This document shows positions 1 to 7,761 of a DNA stretch of 36,665 nucleotides, piece after piece. Origin of the DNA: Rhodoblastus acidophilus (lineage in GTDB: Bacteria; Pseudomonadota; Alphaproteobacteria; Rhizobiales; Beijerinckiaceae). The notes below the pieces were generated by a model, which did no database searches, was not told where the DNA came from, and saw nothing but the letters and a program-made list of their open reading frames with translations. Location of the stretch: contig NZ_WNKS01000027.1 of NCBI RefSeq assembly GCF_009720655.1, forward strand, positions 1 to 36,665, in the 5' to 3' direction. A program made the translations under genes and the position numbers. The stretch's first letter is position 1. Each line of letters starts with the position of its first letter.

Positions 1-1
1 C

Positions 2-73
2 GAGTTGCTGAAGAACCCCAACGGGCTCTATGCACGCCTGTGGGCCATGCAAAACGACCGGAACACGCCATGA
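2..73 (+). CDS. ABC transporter ATP-binding/permease protein, C-terminal end only (partial)
   Basis: The reading frame beginning at base 2 encodes ELLKNPNGLYARLWAMQ followed by a few polar residues and a TGA at 71-73. The pattern E-L-L-x-x-x-x-G-L-Y-A-R-L-W-x-M-Q is the usual ending of fused permease/ATPase exporters of the ABCB/MsbA/ATM1 kind, just after the H-loop region. Only about 23 residues are in the window, so substrate and family cannot be given. The gene converges on cobO with 55 bases between the stop codons, and I see no obvious terminator there. The call rests on a short motif and is moderately confident. Confidence 0.55.
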   Translation, partial: ELLKNPNGLYARLWAMQNDRNTP

Positions 74-128
74 ACGCGGCTGGAGTCGAGCGCATCAGCA
101 TTTGAGGCTGCGGATAGCAGCGCTCGCC

Positions 129-728
129 TCAAAATTCGATGCCGGCCTGTCCTTTGACCCCAGCGGCGAAATGGTGCTTCACCAGACCCATTTCCGTCAC
201 GAGATCGGCAGCCTCGATCAGCTCCTTTTTCGCATTGCGCCCGGTCACGACCACATGAAGATCGGGCCGCCGCGCCGCCAGTTCGGCGACAATCTGGTCG
301 AGCGGCAGATAGTCGTAGCGCAGGGCGATGTTCAGCTCGTCCAGCACCACCATCTTGATCTCGGGGTCGGCCATCAGGTCGCGCGCCTTTTCCCAGGCGC
401 GGGCCGCCGCCGCGACATCTCGGTCGCGGTCCTGCGTCACCCAGGTAAAGCCCTCGCCCATCGTATGCCAGGTCACGAGATCGGAGAACCGTTCCAGCGC
501 GCGGCGCTCGCCGGTGTCCCGGCCCTTGACGAATTGGACCACGCCGATCCGCCAGCCGTGGCCCAGCGCCCGCAGCACCAGCCCGAACGCCGCAGTGCTC
601 TTGCCCTTTCCAGGGCCGGTGGTGACGACGAGAAGCCCCTTGGACTCGATGGTCTTGCTGGCGATCTCGGCGTCCTGCACTTGCTTGCGCTTCGCCATTT
701 TGGCCTGATGTCGCGCGGCGTCGTTCAT
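129..728 (-). CDS. cobO: Corrinoid adenosyltransferase (CobO/BtuR/CobA type)
   Basis: This 199-residue cytoplasmic enzyme transfers the adenosyl group of ATP to the cobalt of cob(I)alamin or cobyrinate a,c-diamide, forming the Co-C bond of coenzyme B12. The P-loop variant GPGKGKST is at residues 38-45, followed by FGLVLRALGHGWRIGVVQF, both typical of the family. The region LDELNIAL (about 133-140) matches the conserved LDE motif, and the C-terminal ...GIEF ending and full length also fit. ATG at 728 has a strong GGAGGG ribosome site that overlaps the cobN stop region. It is the last gene of the leftward riboswitch-controlled operon, 9 bases after cobN. Confidence 0.95.
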   Translation of the reverse strand: MNDAARHQAKMAKRKQVQDAEIASKTIESKGLLVVTTGPGKGKSTAAFGLVLRALGHGWRIGVVQFVKGRDTGERRALERFSDLVTWHTMGEGFTWVTQDRDRDVAAAARAWEKARDLMADPEIKMVVLDELNIALRYDYLPLDQIVAELAARRPDLHVVVTGRNAKKELIEAADLVTEMGLVKHHFAAGVKGQAGIEF

Positions 729-737
729 GTTCCCTCC

Positions 738-3700
738 TCAGGCGTTTTCTTCGCGGAGCCGCGCCGCCGCCAATTCCCGCATTTCGCTCAGCCAGGGCGT
801 GACGCTGTTGCGGCGCGTGCGCCACAGGCCGCGCGCCAGCGCGCTCTCGAATCGCGCTGCGACGGCCTGGGCGGCTTGCGGATTGGCTTCGACGAGAAAA
901 TCCCGAACCGTCGCATCCCCGCACACCGCATCGAACAGCAGATCGAAATGCCGATCCGCCACCGCGTTGGTGGTCGCGGCGAAGGCAAGCAGATTGTCGA
1001 CGCTCTCGGCGATTTCCGCCGCCCCGCGAAACCCATGGCGCATCTGGCCGGCGATCCAGAGCGGATTGGCGGCGCGGGCGCGAAGGGTTTTCGAAATTTC
1101 TTCCGCCAGCGTGCGCGCCTTGGGGTTATGCGGATTGGTGGCGTCGAGGTGATAAAGGCTCGGGTTGGCGCCAACGCTTTCGGCCGCCGCGGCAAACCCA
1201 CCTTCGTGATCGGCAAAAACGTCGGAGTCGAGCACGTCCTGGCCGGGCAAGTCCTGCACGTGAACAAAAGCGTCGGACGCCGCGACCCGGGCGCCGAACT
1301 CCTTGGTTTCGCGCGCCTGCGCGCCGTCATAGGCGTAGCCGGTCGCCTCAAGATAGGCCGCGCCGAGATTTTCGCGCGAATCCTCCGATGTCAGCGCGCG
1401 CCGGGCGACCCCCGTTCCATAGACGCCCGGCGCGGCGCCGAACACGCGGGAACGAGACCCTTCGCGGCGCGCGGCCTGCGCCAGCGGATTGTCGTCTCCC
1501 TCCTCGTCTCGCGCGCAAATCGCCTTCACGGCGGAATCGTAAAGCGCGATCTGCTCGGGGAAAATGTCGCGGAACAGGCCGGAAATGCGCACGGTGACGT
1601 CGACGCGCGGCCGGCCGAGCGTGGCGATCTCCAACACCTCAAAACCGGAGACGCGATTGGACGCATGGTCCCAGACCGGGCGCACGCCCAAAAGCGCCAA
1701 GGCTTGCGCCAAATCTTCGCCGCCGGTGCGCACGGCCGCGCTGCCCCAGAGGTCGAACACGACACTCCCCGGCCACTCCCCGTGATCCTGGACGTAGCGC
1801 GTGAGAAAAGCGTCGGCCGCGCGTTGGCCCAGCTCCCAGGCGGTGCGTGTGGGCACGGAGCGGGGATCGACGGCGTAGAGATTGCGGCCGGTGGGCAACA
1901 CGTCGATGCGCCCGCGCGCCGGGGCGCCGCCGGGTCCGGGCGCAACCCGCCGGCCGGCGAGCGCGGCGACCAGCGCATCCATCTCGGCCTGCGGGCATTT
2001 TTTCAGACGCTCCAGCGCCTGCGCGGAATCGCCGGACAGCGCTGCGAGGGCGGCCAGCCGTTCCGGTTCGGCGGCGACGCCGAACACGTGCAGCCCATCG
2101 CCGACGCGCATTTCCTTGAGATCGCAGAGCCAGGCGTCGAGACGCGTCAGCGCCTCTTCCTCGCTCAGGCTTTTGTCGAGTCCCGCCTCTTCCGCGAGGC
2201 CCGTGTCACGGGCGCGCTCAAGAATCAATTCGGCGAGGCGCTGCGCCCTGCGCAGGTCGAGCGATTGCGCCTCGGCAAATTCGTCCATCAGACCTTCGAT
2301 GTCCTGCACGGCGCCATGCGCGCCCGCAGCGACCAGAGGCGGCGTCAGATGGCTGAGCGCCAGCGCGGAGGTGCGGCGCTTGGCCTGCGCCGCCTCGCCG
2401 GGATTGTTGACGATGAAGGGATAGATGACGGGAAGCGCGCCGAGCGTGGCGCGCGGCGCGCAGTTTTGCGACAGCGCCACCGCCTTGCCCGGCAGCCATT
2501 CCAGCGTGCCATGGGCGCCGACATGCACCAGCGCGCTGACCCCGATGCTTTCGCGCAACCACATGTAGAAGGCGACATAGGCGTGGCGCGGCGGCAGGGC
2601 GATGTCGTGATATTCGTGCTTGCGGGCGTCGCGGGCGCCCCGGTCCGGTTGCAGCGCCACGATGCTGTCGCCGAGTTTTTGGGCCGCGAAACGGAAGCGT
2701 CCGTCCTGGCAGGCCGGATCGTCCTCCGGCTCGCCCCAGCGCGCGTTGATCGCGGCGACGAATTCTTCGGGCGCCTGCGTCAGTCCTTCGCGATAGCGAA
2801 CGAGGTCGAAAAATTCGGAGGCGGGGCCGGTCAGCCTCTTGGCAAGGTCCGCCCCCGAGGGAATGTCGCCGAGCACAAATCCTTCGGAAGCGAGACGTTC
2901 GGCGATTTTCTCCAAGGACGCGAACGTGTCGAGCCCGACCGCATAGCCCGCGCGTCCGCCCTTGCCGGGGTAGTCCGACAGCACGAAGGCGAGCTTTTTT
3001 TCCCCCGCGGGCGTTGTTCTGAGCCGCGCCCAGGCGGCGGCGAGCTGTGCGGCAAACAAAATGTTTTCGGCGTGCGGGCGGCTCAGCAGCGGGGCGTATT
3101 CCAGGCAGCGAATCGGCGGTTCGGCCGCCTTGAACGAAATGGCGCCGGCGAACAGCCGCCCGTCCACTTCCGGCAAGGCGACATTCATCGCCAGGTCGGA
3201 GGGGGCGAGGCCGCGCGACGACTCCCGCCATTGCGCCTCGTTGGCGAGGCTGACGGCGACCTGGAACACCGGCGCGTCGCAGGCGTCGAACACGCTGCCG
3301 CCATCGTCGAGTCGGGCGGAAAAGGCGGTCGCGTTGAGAATCACGTCCGGCGGGTCGGCCAAAAAAGCGCGCCGCAGGCCTTCGACCACGTCCGGATCCT
3401 TGAGGCTGGTCGCGAATAACGCCTCGACGCGAAAGCCTTGTTTCCCCAGCGCATCCGCCAGCGCCTCATAAGGCTCGGTGTCGCCAGCCATCCAGGCGGA
3501 TCGATAAAAAAGGATTTTCGCGGACGGCGCCTCGGCGGGCGCGAGCCGGCAGGCGCGCGGAAAAACGCCGAGGCGCGCTTCTTCGCGCGGCTCCAGGAGT
3601 GTTTGGGGAGGACCGAGTTCACTCAGGGCGTAACGCAGGATTTGCGTGGCATTGTCGACACCGCCGGCCTGAAACCAGCGCCAGACGCGGCGCAGGTCGC

Positions 3701-4109
3701 CCTGCCCCACTGTCGAAACTTCGTCGAGGCGCCGGTCTTCGCGCGGATCACCGGGAACCACCACGAGACGCGCGCCCTTCGCCTTGGCGATGCGAAAACA
3801 CTCCTCGACCCCGTAACGCCAATAATCCAGCCCGCCGAGCAGGCGAACGATGACGACGCGGGCGTGCGCAATGACTTTTTCGGCGTAGAGATCGACCGAA
3901 TAGGGATGGCGCAGGTCCGCGAGGCTCGCGAGTCGCAGCGACAGGCCCGCCGTCGCGGGCTCGGCGCCCAGAGCGTCCCAAGCTTTCGCCAACACGTTGA
4001 GATCGCTGTCGGTAAAGGACAGAGCGACAATGTCCGCGCGCGACTGGTCGAGATCGACGGCTTGCGCCGTCTCGTCGAGCGACCGAAGCTCCGCGCGCAG
4101 AATATGCAT
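738..4109 (-). CDS. cobN: Cobaltochelatase large subunit CobN
   Basis: This is the 1123-residue ATP-dependent (aerobic) cobaltochelatase subunit. With CobS and CobT, neither of which is in this window, it inserts Co2+ into hydrogenobyrinic acid a,c-diamide. Family hallmarks visible in the translation include LVHVGAHGTLEWLPGK around residue 530, FIVNNPGEAAQAKRR shortly after, and GRNLYAVDPRSVPTRTAWELG around residue 750. The C-terminal part contains VYGTGVARR and HQLDATNPHNP-like text (here YHLDATNPHNP), all typical of CobN/BchH proteins. The length is slightly shorter than many CobN proteins (about 1,250) but the gene looks intact. ATG at 4109 lies only a few bases after the cobW stop, so translation is probably coupled. 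A very long opposite-strand frame (30-3419) is a shadow of this gene. Confidence 0.96.
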   Translation of the reverse strand: MHILRAELRSLDETAQAVDLDQSRADIVALSFTDSDLNVLAKAWDALGAEPATAGLSLRLASLADLRHPYSVDLYAEKVIAHARVVIVRLLGGLDYWRYGVEECFRIAKAKGARLVVVPGDPREDRRLDEVSTVGQGDLRRVWRWFQAGGVDNATQILRYALSELGPPQTLLEPREEARLGVFPRACRLAPAEAPSAKILFYRSAWMAGDTEPYEALADALGKQGFRVEALFATSLKDPDVVEGLRRAFLADPPDVILNATAFSARLDDGGSVFDACDAPVFQVAVSLANEAQWRESSRGLAPSDLAMNVALPEVDGRLFAGAISFKAAEPPIRCLEYAPLLSRPHAENILFAAQLAAAWARLRTTPAGEKKLAFVLSDYPGKGGRAGYAVGLDTFASLEKIAERLASEGFVLGDIPSGADLAKRLTGPASEFFDLVRYREGLTQAPEEFVAAINARWGEPEDDPACQDGRFRFAAQKLGDSIVALQPDRGARDARKHEYHDIALPPRHAYVAFYMWLRESIGVSALVHVGAHGTLEWLPGKAVALSQNCAPRATLGALPVIYPFIVNNPGEAAQAKRRTSALALSHLTPPLVAAGAHGAVQDIEGLMDEFAEAQSLDLRRAQRLAELILERARDTGLAEEAGLDKSLSEEEALTRLDAWLCDLKEMRVGDGLHVFGVAAEPERLAALAALSGDSAQALERLKKCPQAEMDALVAALAGRRVAPGPGGAPARGRIDVLPTGRNLYAVDPRSVPTRTAWELGQRAADAFLTRYVQDHGEWPGSVVFDLWGSAAVRTGGEDLAQALALLGVRPVWDHASNRVSGFEVLEIATLGRPRVDVTVRISGLFRDIFPEQIALYDSAVKAICARDEEGDDNPLAQAARREGSRSRVFGAAPGVYGTGVARRALTSEDSRENLGAAYLEATGYAYDGAQARETKEFGARVAASDAFVHVQDLPGQDVLDSDVFADHEGGFAAAAESVGANPSLYHLDATNPHNPKARTLAEEISKTLRARAANPLWIAGQMRHGFRGAAEIAESVDNLLAFAATTNAVADRHFDLLFDAVCGDATVRDFLVEANPQAAQAVAARFESALARGLWRTRRNSVTPWLSEMRELAAARLREENA

Positions 4110-4112
4110 GCG

Positions 4113-5138
4113 TCAGCCGAGCGCCGCTTCGATCGCCGCGCGATCCAGACCCTTTTGGCCGATGACGACCAGACGTCCGCGCCGCGCCTCCCGCGCGCCC
4201 CAGGCGCGGTCGTAATGCTGGCGGAAACGCGACCCCACGCCCTGCACCAAAAGGCGCATGGGCTTGCCCGCGACATCGAGAAACCCTTTTATACGCAACA
4301 CATCGTGGCGGCCCGCGACCTCGCCGAGGCGGCGCACATAATCGGCGGGATTTTCCAATGCGGGAATGTCGACGACGAAGGAGTCGAAATCGTCGTGGTC
4401 GTGATCGGTTTCGCTGTCATGATGCGAGGGTCGCGAGTCCAAATCGTTCTCGGCGCCGGCCTCCAGGCCCAGGGCGACATCGGCGTCGACGCGGCCTTCC
4501 TGCGTCGCGATCACCTTTGCGCGCCCGCTGCTCGCCTCTTCCACGGCGCTTTTCACGCGTTCGATTTCGGTCGGCTGGAGCAGGTCGATTTTGTTGAGCA
4601 CGATGAGATCGGCGCAGAGCAGCTGGTCCTCGTAGACCTCTTCGAGCGGATTGTCGTGCTCCACGGAGGGGTCGGCGGCGCGCTCGGCGGCCAGCGCTTC
4701 GGCGTCATCGACAAAGCGACCGTCGGCGACCGCCGCAGCGTCCACGACCGCGATCACCCCGTCCACAGTGAGGCGCGAGCGCACCTGCGGCCAGTCGAAG
4801 GCCTTGAGAAGCGGCTTCGGCAGCGCCAGACCCGAGGTCTCGATGATGATGTGGTCGAGTTCCGGCGCGCGTTTCAACAGCGCTTCGATGGCCGGCAAAA
4901 AGTCGTCGGCCACCGTGCAGCACAAGCAACCGTTGGCGAGTTCGACAATGTCCTCCTCGCGGCACGACTCGATGCCGCAGCTCTTCAAAATTTCGCCGTC
5001 GACGCCGACATCGCCGAATTCGTTGATCACCAGCGCGAGGCGTCGATTGCCGGCGTTCTCGATCAGGCCGCGGATCAGCGTGGTCTTGCCGGCGCCGAGG
5101 AAGCCCGTGACGATGGTGGCGGGAATTTTGTCAAACAC
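4113..5138 (-). CDS. cobW: CobW, G3E-family GTPase / cobalt metallochaperone
   Basis: This 341-residue GTPase of the COG0523/G3E family is thought to deliver Co2+ to the CobNST chelatase. The P-loop GFLGAGKTT is at residues 12-20 and the metal-binding GCLCC motif (Cys71, Cys73, Cys74) follows it. NKID for guanine recognition is at 182-185. A His/Asp-rich loop (about 238-250, with His239, 240, 246 and 248) lies between the GTPase and the CobW C-terminal domain and probably also binds metal. The start is GTG at 5138, preceded by GGGAGA with suitable spacing, and it overlaps the end of the upstream DUF1636 gene by 8 bases. Position directly before cobN supports the cobalt rather than the zinc branch of the family. 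Confidence 0.93.
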   Translation of the reverse strand: MFDKIPATIVTGFLGAGKTTLIRGLIENAGNRRLALVINEFGDVGVDGEILKSCGIESCREEDIVELANGCLCCTVADDFLPAIEALLKRAPELDHIIIETSGLALPKPLLKAFDWPQVRSRLTVDGVIAVVDAAAVADGRFVDDAEALAAERAADPSVEHDNPLEEVYEDQLLCADLIVLNKIDLLQPTEIERVKSAVEEASSGRAKVIATQEGRVDADVALGLEAGAENDLDSRPSHHDSETDHDHDDFDSFVVDIPALENPADYVRRLGEVAGRHDVLRIKGFLDVAGKPMRLLVQGVGSRFRQHYDRAWGAREARRGRLVVIGQKGLDRAAIEAALG

Positions 5139-5562
5139 GCTCAGGTCTCCCTACGGAAGGCGGGAAGCGGCCGATGACCCCCGTCTTCAAAAAATCCGGG
5201 CGCATCTTCCAGGGGATGACGCCCTGAGGCGAAGCGCCGTAAAGCCTGGCGGCATCCAGGATGAGTTGCGGGTCCGTGTCCGCGGAAAGGTCGCCACAAA
5301 GATAAGTCCAGGCGCCGGGCGCGGAGAAACTGAGGGAGCAGGACCGGCGGCAGGCGCTGAAGCACTCGACGGCGATCACAGTGGGATCGTCGTCGCCGCG
5401 ATGCGCGTTCAAGGCGGCGAACAGGCGCGCGCCCGACCGCGCCGCGCGCGGCTCCAGCGGCTCGCCTTCCGCACGGCAGGTCGCGCAGACATGAATGAAA
5501 ATTGAATTCGTGTTCTGCTCCGCCACGGCGCCTCGACGAGCTTGGGGCGTGAGCAATCGCAC
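5131..5562 (-). CDS. DUF1636 family predicted metal-binding protein
   Basis: This small protein has 143 residues from GTG 5562, or 131 from the in-frame GTG at 5526. The text IFIHVCATCRAEG near the N terminus, ECFSACRRSCSLSFSAPGAWTYLCGDL in the middle and a GVIPWKMRPDFLK ending fit the DUF1636 family, whose members are described as predicted metal-binding. The conserved Cys residues recall a thioredoxin-like [2Fe-2S] ferredoxin fold. It is the first gene behind the leftward B12 riboswitch and overlaps cobW. This arrangement suggests a role in cobalt handling or corrinoid synthesis, but its biochemical function is not established. The downstream GTG is an attractive alternative start because homology-like sequence begins right after it. 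Confidence 0.85.
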   Translation of the reverse strand: MRLLTPQARRGAVAEQNTNSIFIHVCATCRAEGEPLEPRAARSGARLFAALNAHRGDDDPTVIAVECFSACRRSCSLSFSAPGAWTYLCGDLSADTDPQLILDAARLYGASPQGVIPWKMRPDFLKTGVIGRFPPSVGRPERV

Positions 5563-5614
5563 GGAAAACAGCCGGCGCCCCGAACGAGACGCCCCGCCCG
5601 TTCAGGTCAGTATT

Positions 5615-5772
5615 TGCGACGGCAGGTCTCCTGGCTCTCGGGTCCGACGCCCGCGTCGCCTTCCCGGATGGCTCCAGTGGCTTTTGACGAGGACTTCCCG
5701 ATCACAGTTGCGGGGGCAGCTACGGTTTCGAAACCGTATTCACTCTTAGCCTCGCTTGCGCGAAGACCGTCT
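5615..5772 (-). promoter_or_regulatory. Cobalamin riboswitch upstream of the DUF1636-cobW-cobN-cobO operon
   Basis: Read on the minus strand, the segment contains the B12-box core GCCCCCGCAACTGTGATCGG, then GGGAAGTCC, GCCACTGG, CCGGGAAGGC and GAGCCAGGAGACCTGCC, in the order of a cobalamin aptamer. A closing P1 stem of five pairs can form between 5767-5771 and 5618-5622. It ends about 50 bases before the GTG start of the DUF1636 gene. No U-run terminator is evident, so control is more likely translational (inference). High adenosylcobalamin is expected to lower expression of the operon. Confidence 0.95.
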
Positions 5773-5778
5773 TGAATT

Positions 5779-5807
5779 TAGGTAGGCTCAGACGCATGCA
5801 CTGTCAA
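5779..5807 (-). promoter_or_regulatory. Predicted sigma-70 promoter of the leftward cobalamin operon
   Basis: On the minus strand TTGACA (5807-5802) and TACCTA (5784-5779) are separated by 17 bases. The predicted start of transcription is near 5772, exactly where the riboswitch P1 stem begins. The positional fit with the aptamer supports the call; the -10 box itself is imperfect. Confidence 0.55.
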
Positions 5808-5871
5808 TGCGGACAAAAGGAAGGCGACGGTCCCCCAGCGCGTCACCTCCCCCAGGGCAAGGTGAGTTCGC

Positions 5872-7332
5872 ATGGCGGCCCGCGCGTTAATGTTTCAAGG
5901 CACGGGATCGGACGTCGGCAAGTCGTTGCTGGTCGCCGGCCTCTGCCGGGCCTTGACGTTGCGCGGCCTCAAGGTGCGCCCGTTCAAGCCGCAGAACATG
6001 TCGAACAACGCCGCCGTCGCCGCTGATGGCGGCGAAATCGGCCGCGCGCAAGCCTTGCAGGCCCGCGCCTGCCGCGTCGAGCCGAGCGTTCACATGAATC
6101 CCGTTTTGCTCAAGCCGCAAAGCGAGATTGGCGCGCAGGTGGTGTTGCGCGGCCAGGCCCTTGGCTCCGTGCGCGCAAGGGATTTTCAAAGCTGGAAGCC
6201 GCGCCTGCGCGAAAATGTGCTCGAAAGTTTCGCTCACCTGCGCGCGGAGGCCGACATCGTGCTGGTCGAAGGCGCGGGGAGCGCCGCCGAGATCAACCTT
6301 CGCGCCGACGACATCGCCAACATGGGCTTTGCGCGGGCCTCCGACACGCCCGTCGTGCTGATCGGCGACATCGACCGCGGCGGCGTCATCGCGCAGATCG
6401 TGGGAACCCGCGCCGTGCTCGACCCCGAGGACGCGGCGATGATCCAGGGCTTTGTCGTCAACAAGTTTCGCGGCGATCCCACTCTGTTCGACGCGGGCAT
6501 GCAGGCGATCGTGGAGCGCAGCGGCTGGCCGTCGTTCGGGCTTGTGCCGTATTTCCCGCAAGCCGCGCGCCTGCCGGCAGAGGACGCCGTGGCGCTCGAT
6601 CGTCCCGCGCGGGAAACTGGAGGGGAAAAGCTCGTCGTCATCCCGCACCTGCCCCACATCTCCAATTTCGACGATTTCGACGCCCTGAAACACGAACCGG
6701 GCGTGCGGGTGATGTTCGCGCCGCGCGGGGCGCCTCTGCCAGGAAACGCCGACCTGATCGCCCTGCCGGGGTCGAAGGCCACCCTCGCCGACCTCGCGGT
6801 TTTGCGCGCAGAGGGTTGGGACATCGACATTCATGCGCACGTGCGCCACGGCGGCAAGGTTTTGGGGGTTTGCGGCGGTTTTCAAATGCTCGGGCGGCGC
6901 GTCGCCGATCCCGAGGGGGTGGAGGGGCCGCCCGGCGAGTCCCCTGGGCTTTGTCTGCTCGACGTCGAAACCGTGCTCGCCGGCGACAAGACGCTTCGGC
7001 GCTGCGCCGGCGCCTCTGTCGCGGAGGGCGCGCCGTTTCATGGCTATGAAATCCACGTCGGGCGGACCACCGGCCCCGATATGTCGCGCCCATTGCTGCG
7101 GTTCGAAGACGGTCGGCCCGAAGGCGCCATCGGGCCCAGTGGCCGGGTGCGGGGCTGCTACGTCCATGGCTTGTTCAACGACGACCGCCAGCGGCGCGTC
7201 TGGCTCGACTGGATTGGCGCGCCCGCCTCCGACCTCGATTATGAACACGACCTCGACGCGACGCTGGATGCTCTGGCCGGTCATCTCGAACGCCATATCT
7301 CCGTGGACGCCTTGCTCAAGGTTGCGCGCTGA
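5872..7332 (+). CDS. cobQ: Cobyric acid synthase CobQ
   Basis: This 486-residue glutamine-dependent amidotransferase amidates the b, d, e and g side chains of adenosylcobyrinic acid a,c-diamide. The N-terminal synthetase domain begins with [11 protein letters not shown] (P-loop about residues 9-18), followed by [23 protein letters not shown] and [15 protein letters not shown]. The C-terminal class I glutaminase domain has [10 protein letters not shown] with nucleophile Cys334, then GYEIHVGRT and [11 protein letters not shown] containing the catalytic His. ATG 5872 is chosen because family similarity starts within a few residues. The gene is divergent from the cobW operon and is not itself preceded by a same-strand riboswitch in the 100-base divergent gap. 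The second riboswitch starts only 45 bases after its stop. Confidence 0.96.
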   Translation: MAARALMFQGTGSDVGKSLLVAGLCRALTLRGLKVRPFKPQNMSNNAAVAADGGEIGRAQALQARACRVEPSVHMNPVLLKPQSEIGAQVVLRGQALGSVRARDFQSWKPRLRENVLESFAHLRAEADIVLVEGAGSAAEINLRADDIANMGFARASDTPVVLIGDIDRGGVIAQIVGTRAVLDPEDAAMIQGFVVNKFRGDPTLFDAGMQAIVERSGWPSFGLVPYFPQAARLPAEDAVALDRPARETGGEKLVVIPHLPHISNFDDFDALKHEPGVRVMFAPRGAPLPGNADLIALPGSKATLADLAVLRAEGWDIDIHAHVRHGGKVLGVCGGFQMLGRRVADPEGVEGPPGESPGLCLLDVETVLAGDKTLRRCAGASVAEGAPFHGYEIHVGRTTGPDMSRPLLRFEDGRPEGAIGPSGRVRGCYVHGLFNDDRQRRVWLDWIGAPASDLDYEHDLDATLDALAGHLERHISVDALLKVAR

Positions 7333-7342
7333 CGGATATGCC

Positions 7343-7371
7343 TTGACAGGATCGCGGTTCGGTTCTAACCG
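7343..7371 (+). promoter_or_regulatory. Predicted sigma-70 promoter of the riboswitch-cbpAB transcript
   Basis: TTGACA (7343-7348) and TAACCG (7366-7371) are separated by 17 bases just after the cobQ stop. The predicted start falls at about 7378, the first base of the riboswitch P1 stem. The same geometry is seen at the other riboswitch, which raises confidence. The -10 match is weak. Confidence 0.55.
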
Positions 7372-7377
7372 GCCAGA

Positions 7378-7535
7378 CATCCAGTATCCCGGAACGCGGT
7401 GCAAATCCGCGGCGGTCCCGCCGCTGTAATCGGGGACGGAGCAGACTTGGTTCAAAGCCAGTCACTGGCGGGGTCCACCCTGCTGGGAAGACGTCTTGCT
7501 CCGGACGATCCGAGAGCCAGAAGACCTGCTGGATG
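7378..7535 (+). promoter_or_regulatory. Cobalamin riboswitch upstream of the cbpAB peptide cassette
   Basis: The segment shows GGAACGCGGTGCAAATCCGC, then GCGGTCCCGCCGCTGTAATC, GGGGAC, GCCAGTCACTGGC, TGGGAAGACG and GAGCCAGAAGACCTGC, the ordered conserved blocks of a B12 aptamer. Seven P1 pairs can form between 7378-7384 (CATCCAG) and 7529-7535 (CTGGATG). It lies about 90 bases upstream of the peptide gene. Its sequence is clearly different from the leftward riboswitch, so it is not a recent duplicate. Confidence 0.95.
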
Positions 7536-7623
7536 AGAGTGACGAGGGGCGAAATCCGATGGAAAGGATTTCGGCGAGCGTACGCGCTTGGCCGACGTCC
7601 CTCATTGCGCATCGGAGAATGCC
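7536..7623 (+). promoter_or_regulatory. Riboswitch expression platform / 5' leader of cbpA
   Basis: This leader links the aptamer to the peptide gene. An 8-pair hairpin CGAAATCC / GGATTTCG with an 8-base loop sits at 7550-7573. No T-run follows it, so a transcription terminator is unlikely. CGGAG at 7613-7617 is the ribosome site for ATG 7624. The complementary CTCCG at 7499-7503, inside the aptamer 3' half, could mask it, which would give translational control. That pairing is only an inference. Confidence 0.5.
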
Positions 7624-7761
7624 ATGAAGACGACGCCTGATTGCAAAACCGAACCCAAGTCGGACACGCGCCCGGCGGTGATCGCGCTGCGAAAAACCTG
7701 CGACGCCGAGGGCACGGGCCTGTCGCACTATGTCCTCATGGACAAGCAGGTGAAGCGTTGA
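7624..7761 (+). CDS. cbpA: CbpA-like (cobopeptin) precursor peptide, 45 residues
   Basis: This short gene begins at ATG 7624 with a GGAG site 6 bases upstream and ends with TGA at 7759-7761. The peptide starts MKTTPDCKTEPKSDTR and contains AVIALRKTCDAEGTG and a C-terminal LSHYVLMDKQVKR. It is hydrophilic, has no signal peptide and has two Cys (7 and 26), one His (35) and one Tyr (36) as possible modification or metal-ligand sites. Size, position behind a B12 riboswitch and the overlapping radical SAM/SPASM gene match the CbpA family (from memory TIGR04162, modified peptide associated with cobalamin riboswitches). The natural product and its function are unknown. Cobalt or corrinoid scavenging is a plausible role for a B12-repressed peptide. 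The family assignment is from recall and context, not from a search. Confidence 0.82.
   Translation: MKTTPDCKTEPKSDTRPAVIALRKTCDAEGTGLSHYVLMDKQVKR

Noticed and set aside
30-3419. Very long open frame (1129 codons) opposite cobN
   Set aside because: It is an antisense shadow caused by high-GC codon bias. The minus strand carries full cobN and cobO motifs, and this frame has no recognisable domain or ribosome site.
5887-7455. 522-codon frame opposite cobQ
   Set aside because: Shadow of cobQ; it also runs through the second riboswitch, and its residue make-up is not protein-like.
7550-7573. 8-pair hairpin after the second riboswitch as an intrinsic terminator
   Set aside because: The stem is AT-containing and is not followed by a T-run; it is better seen as part of a translational control leader.
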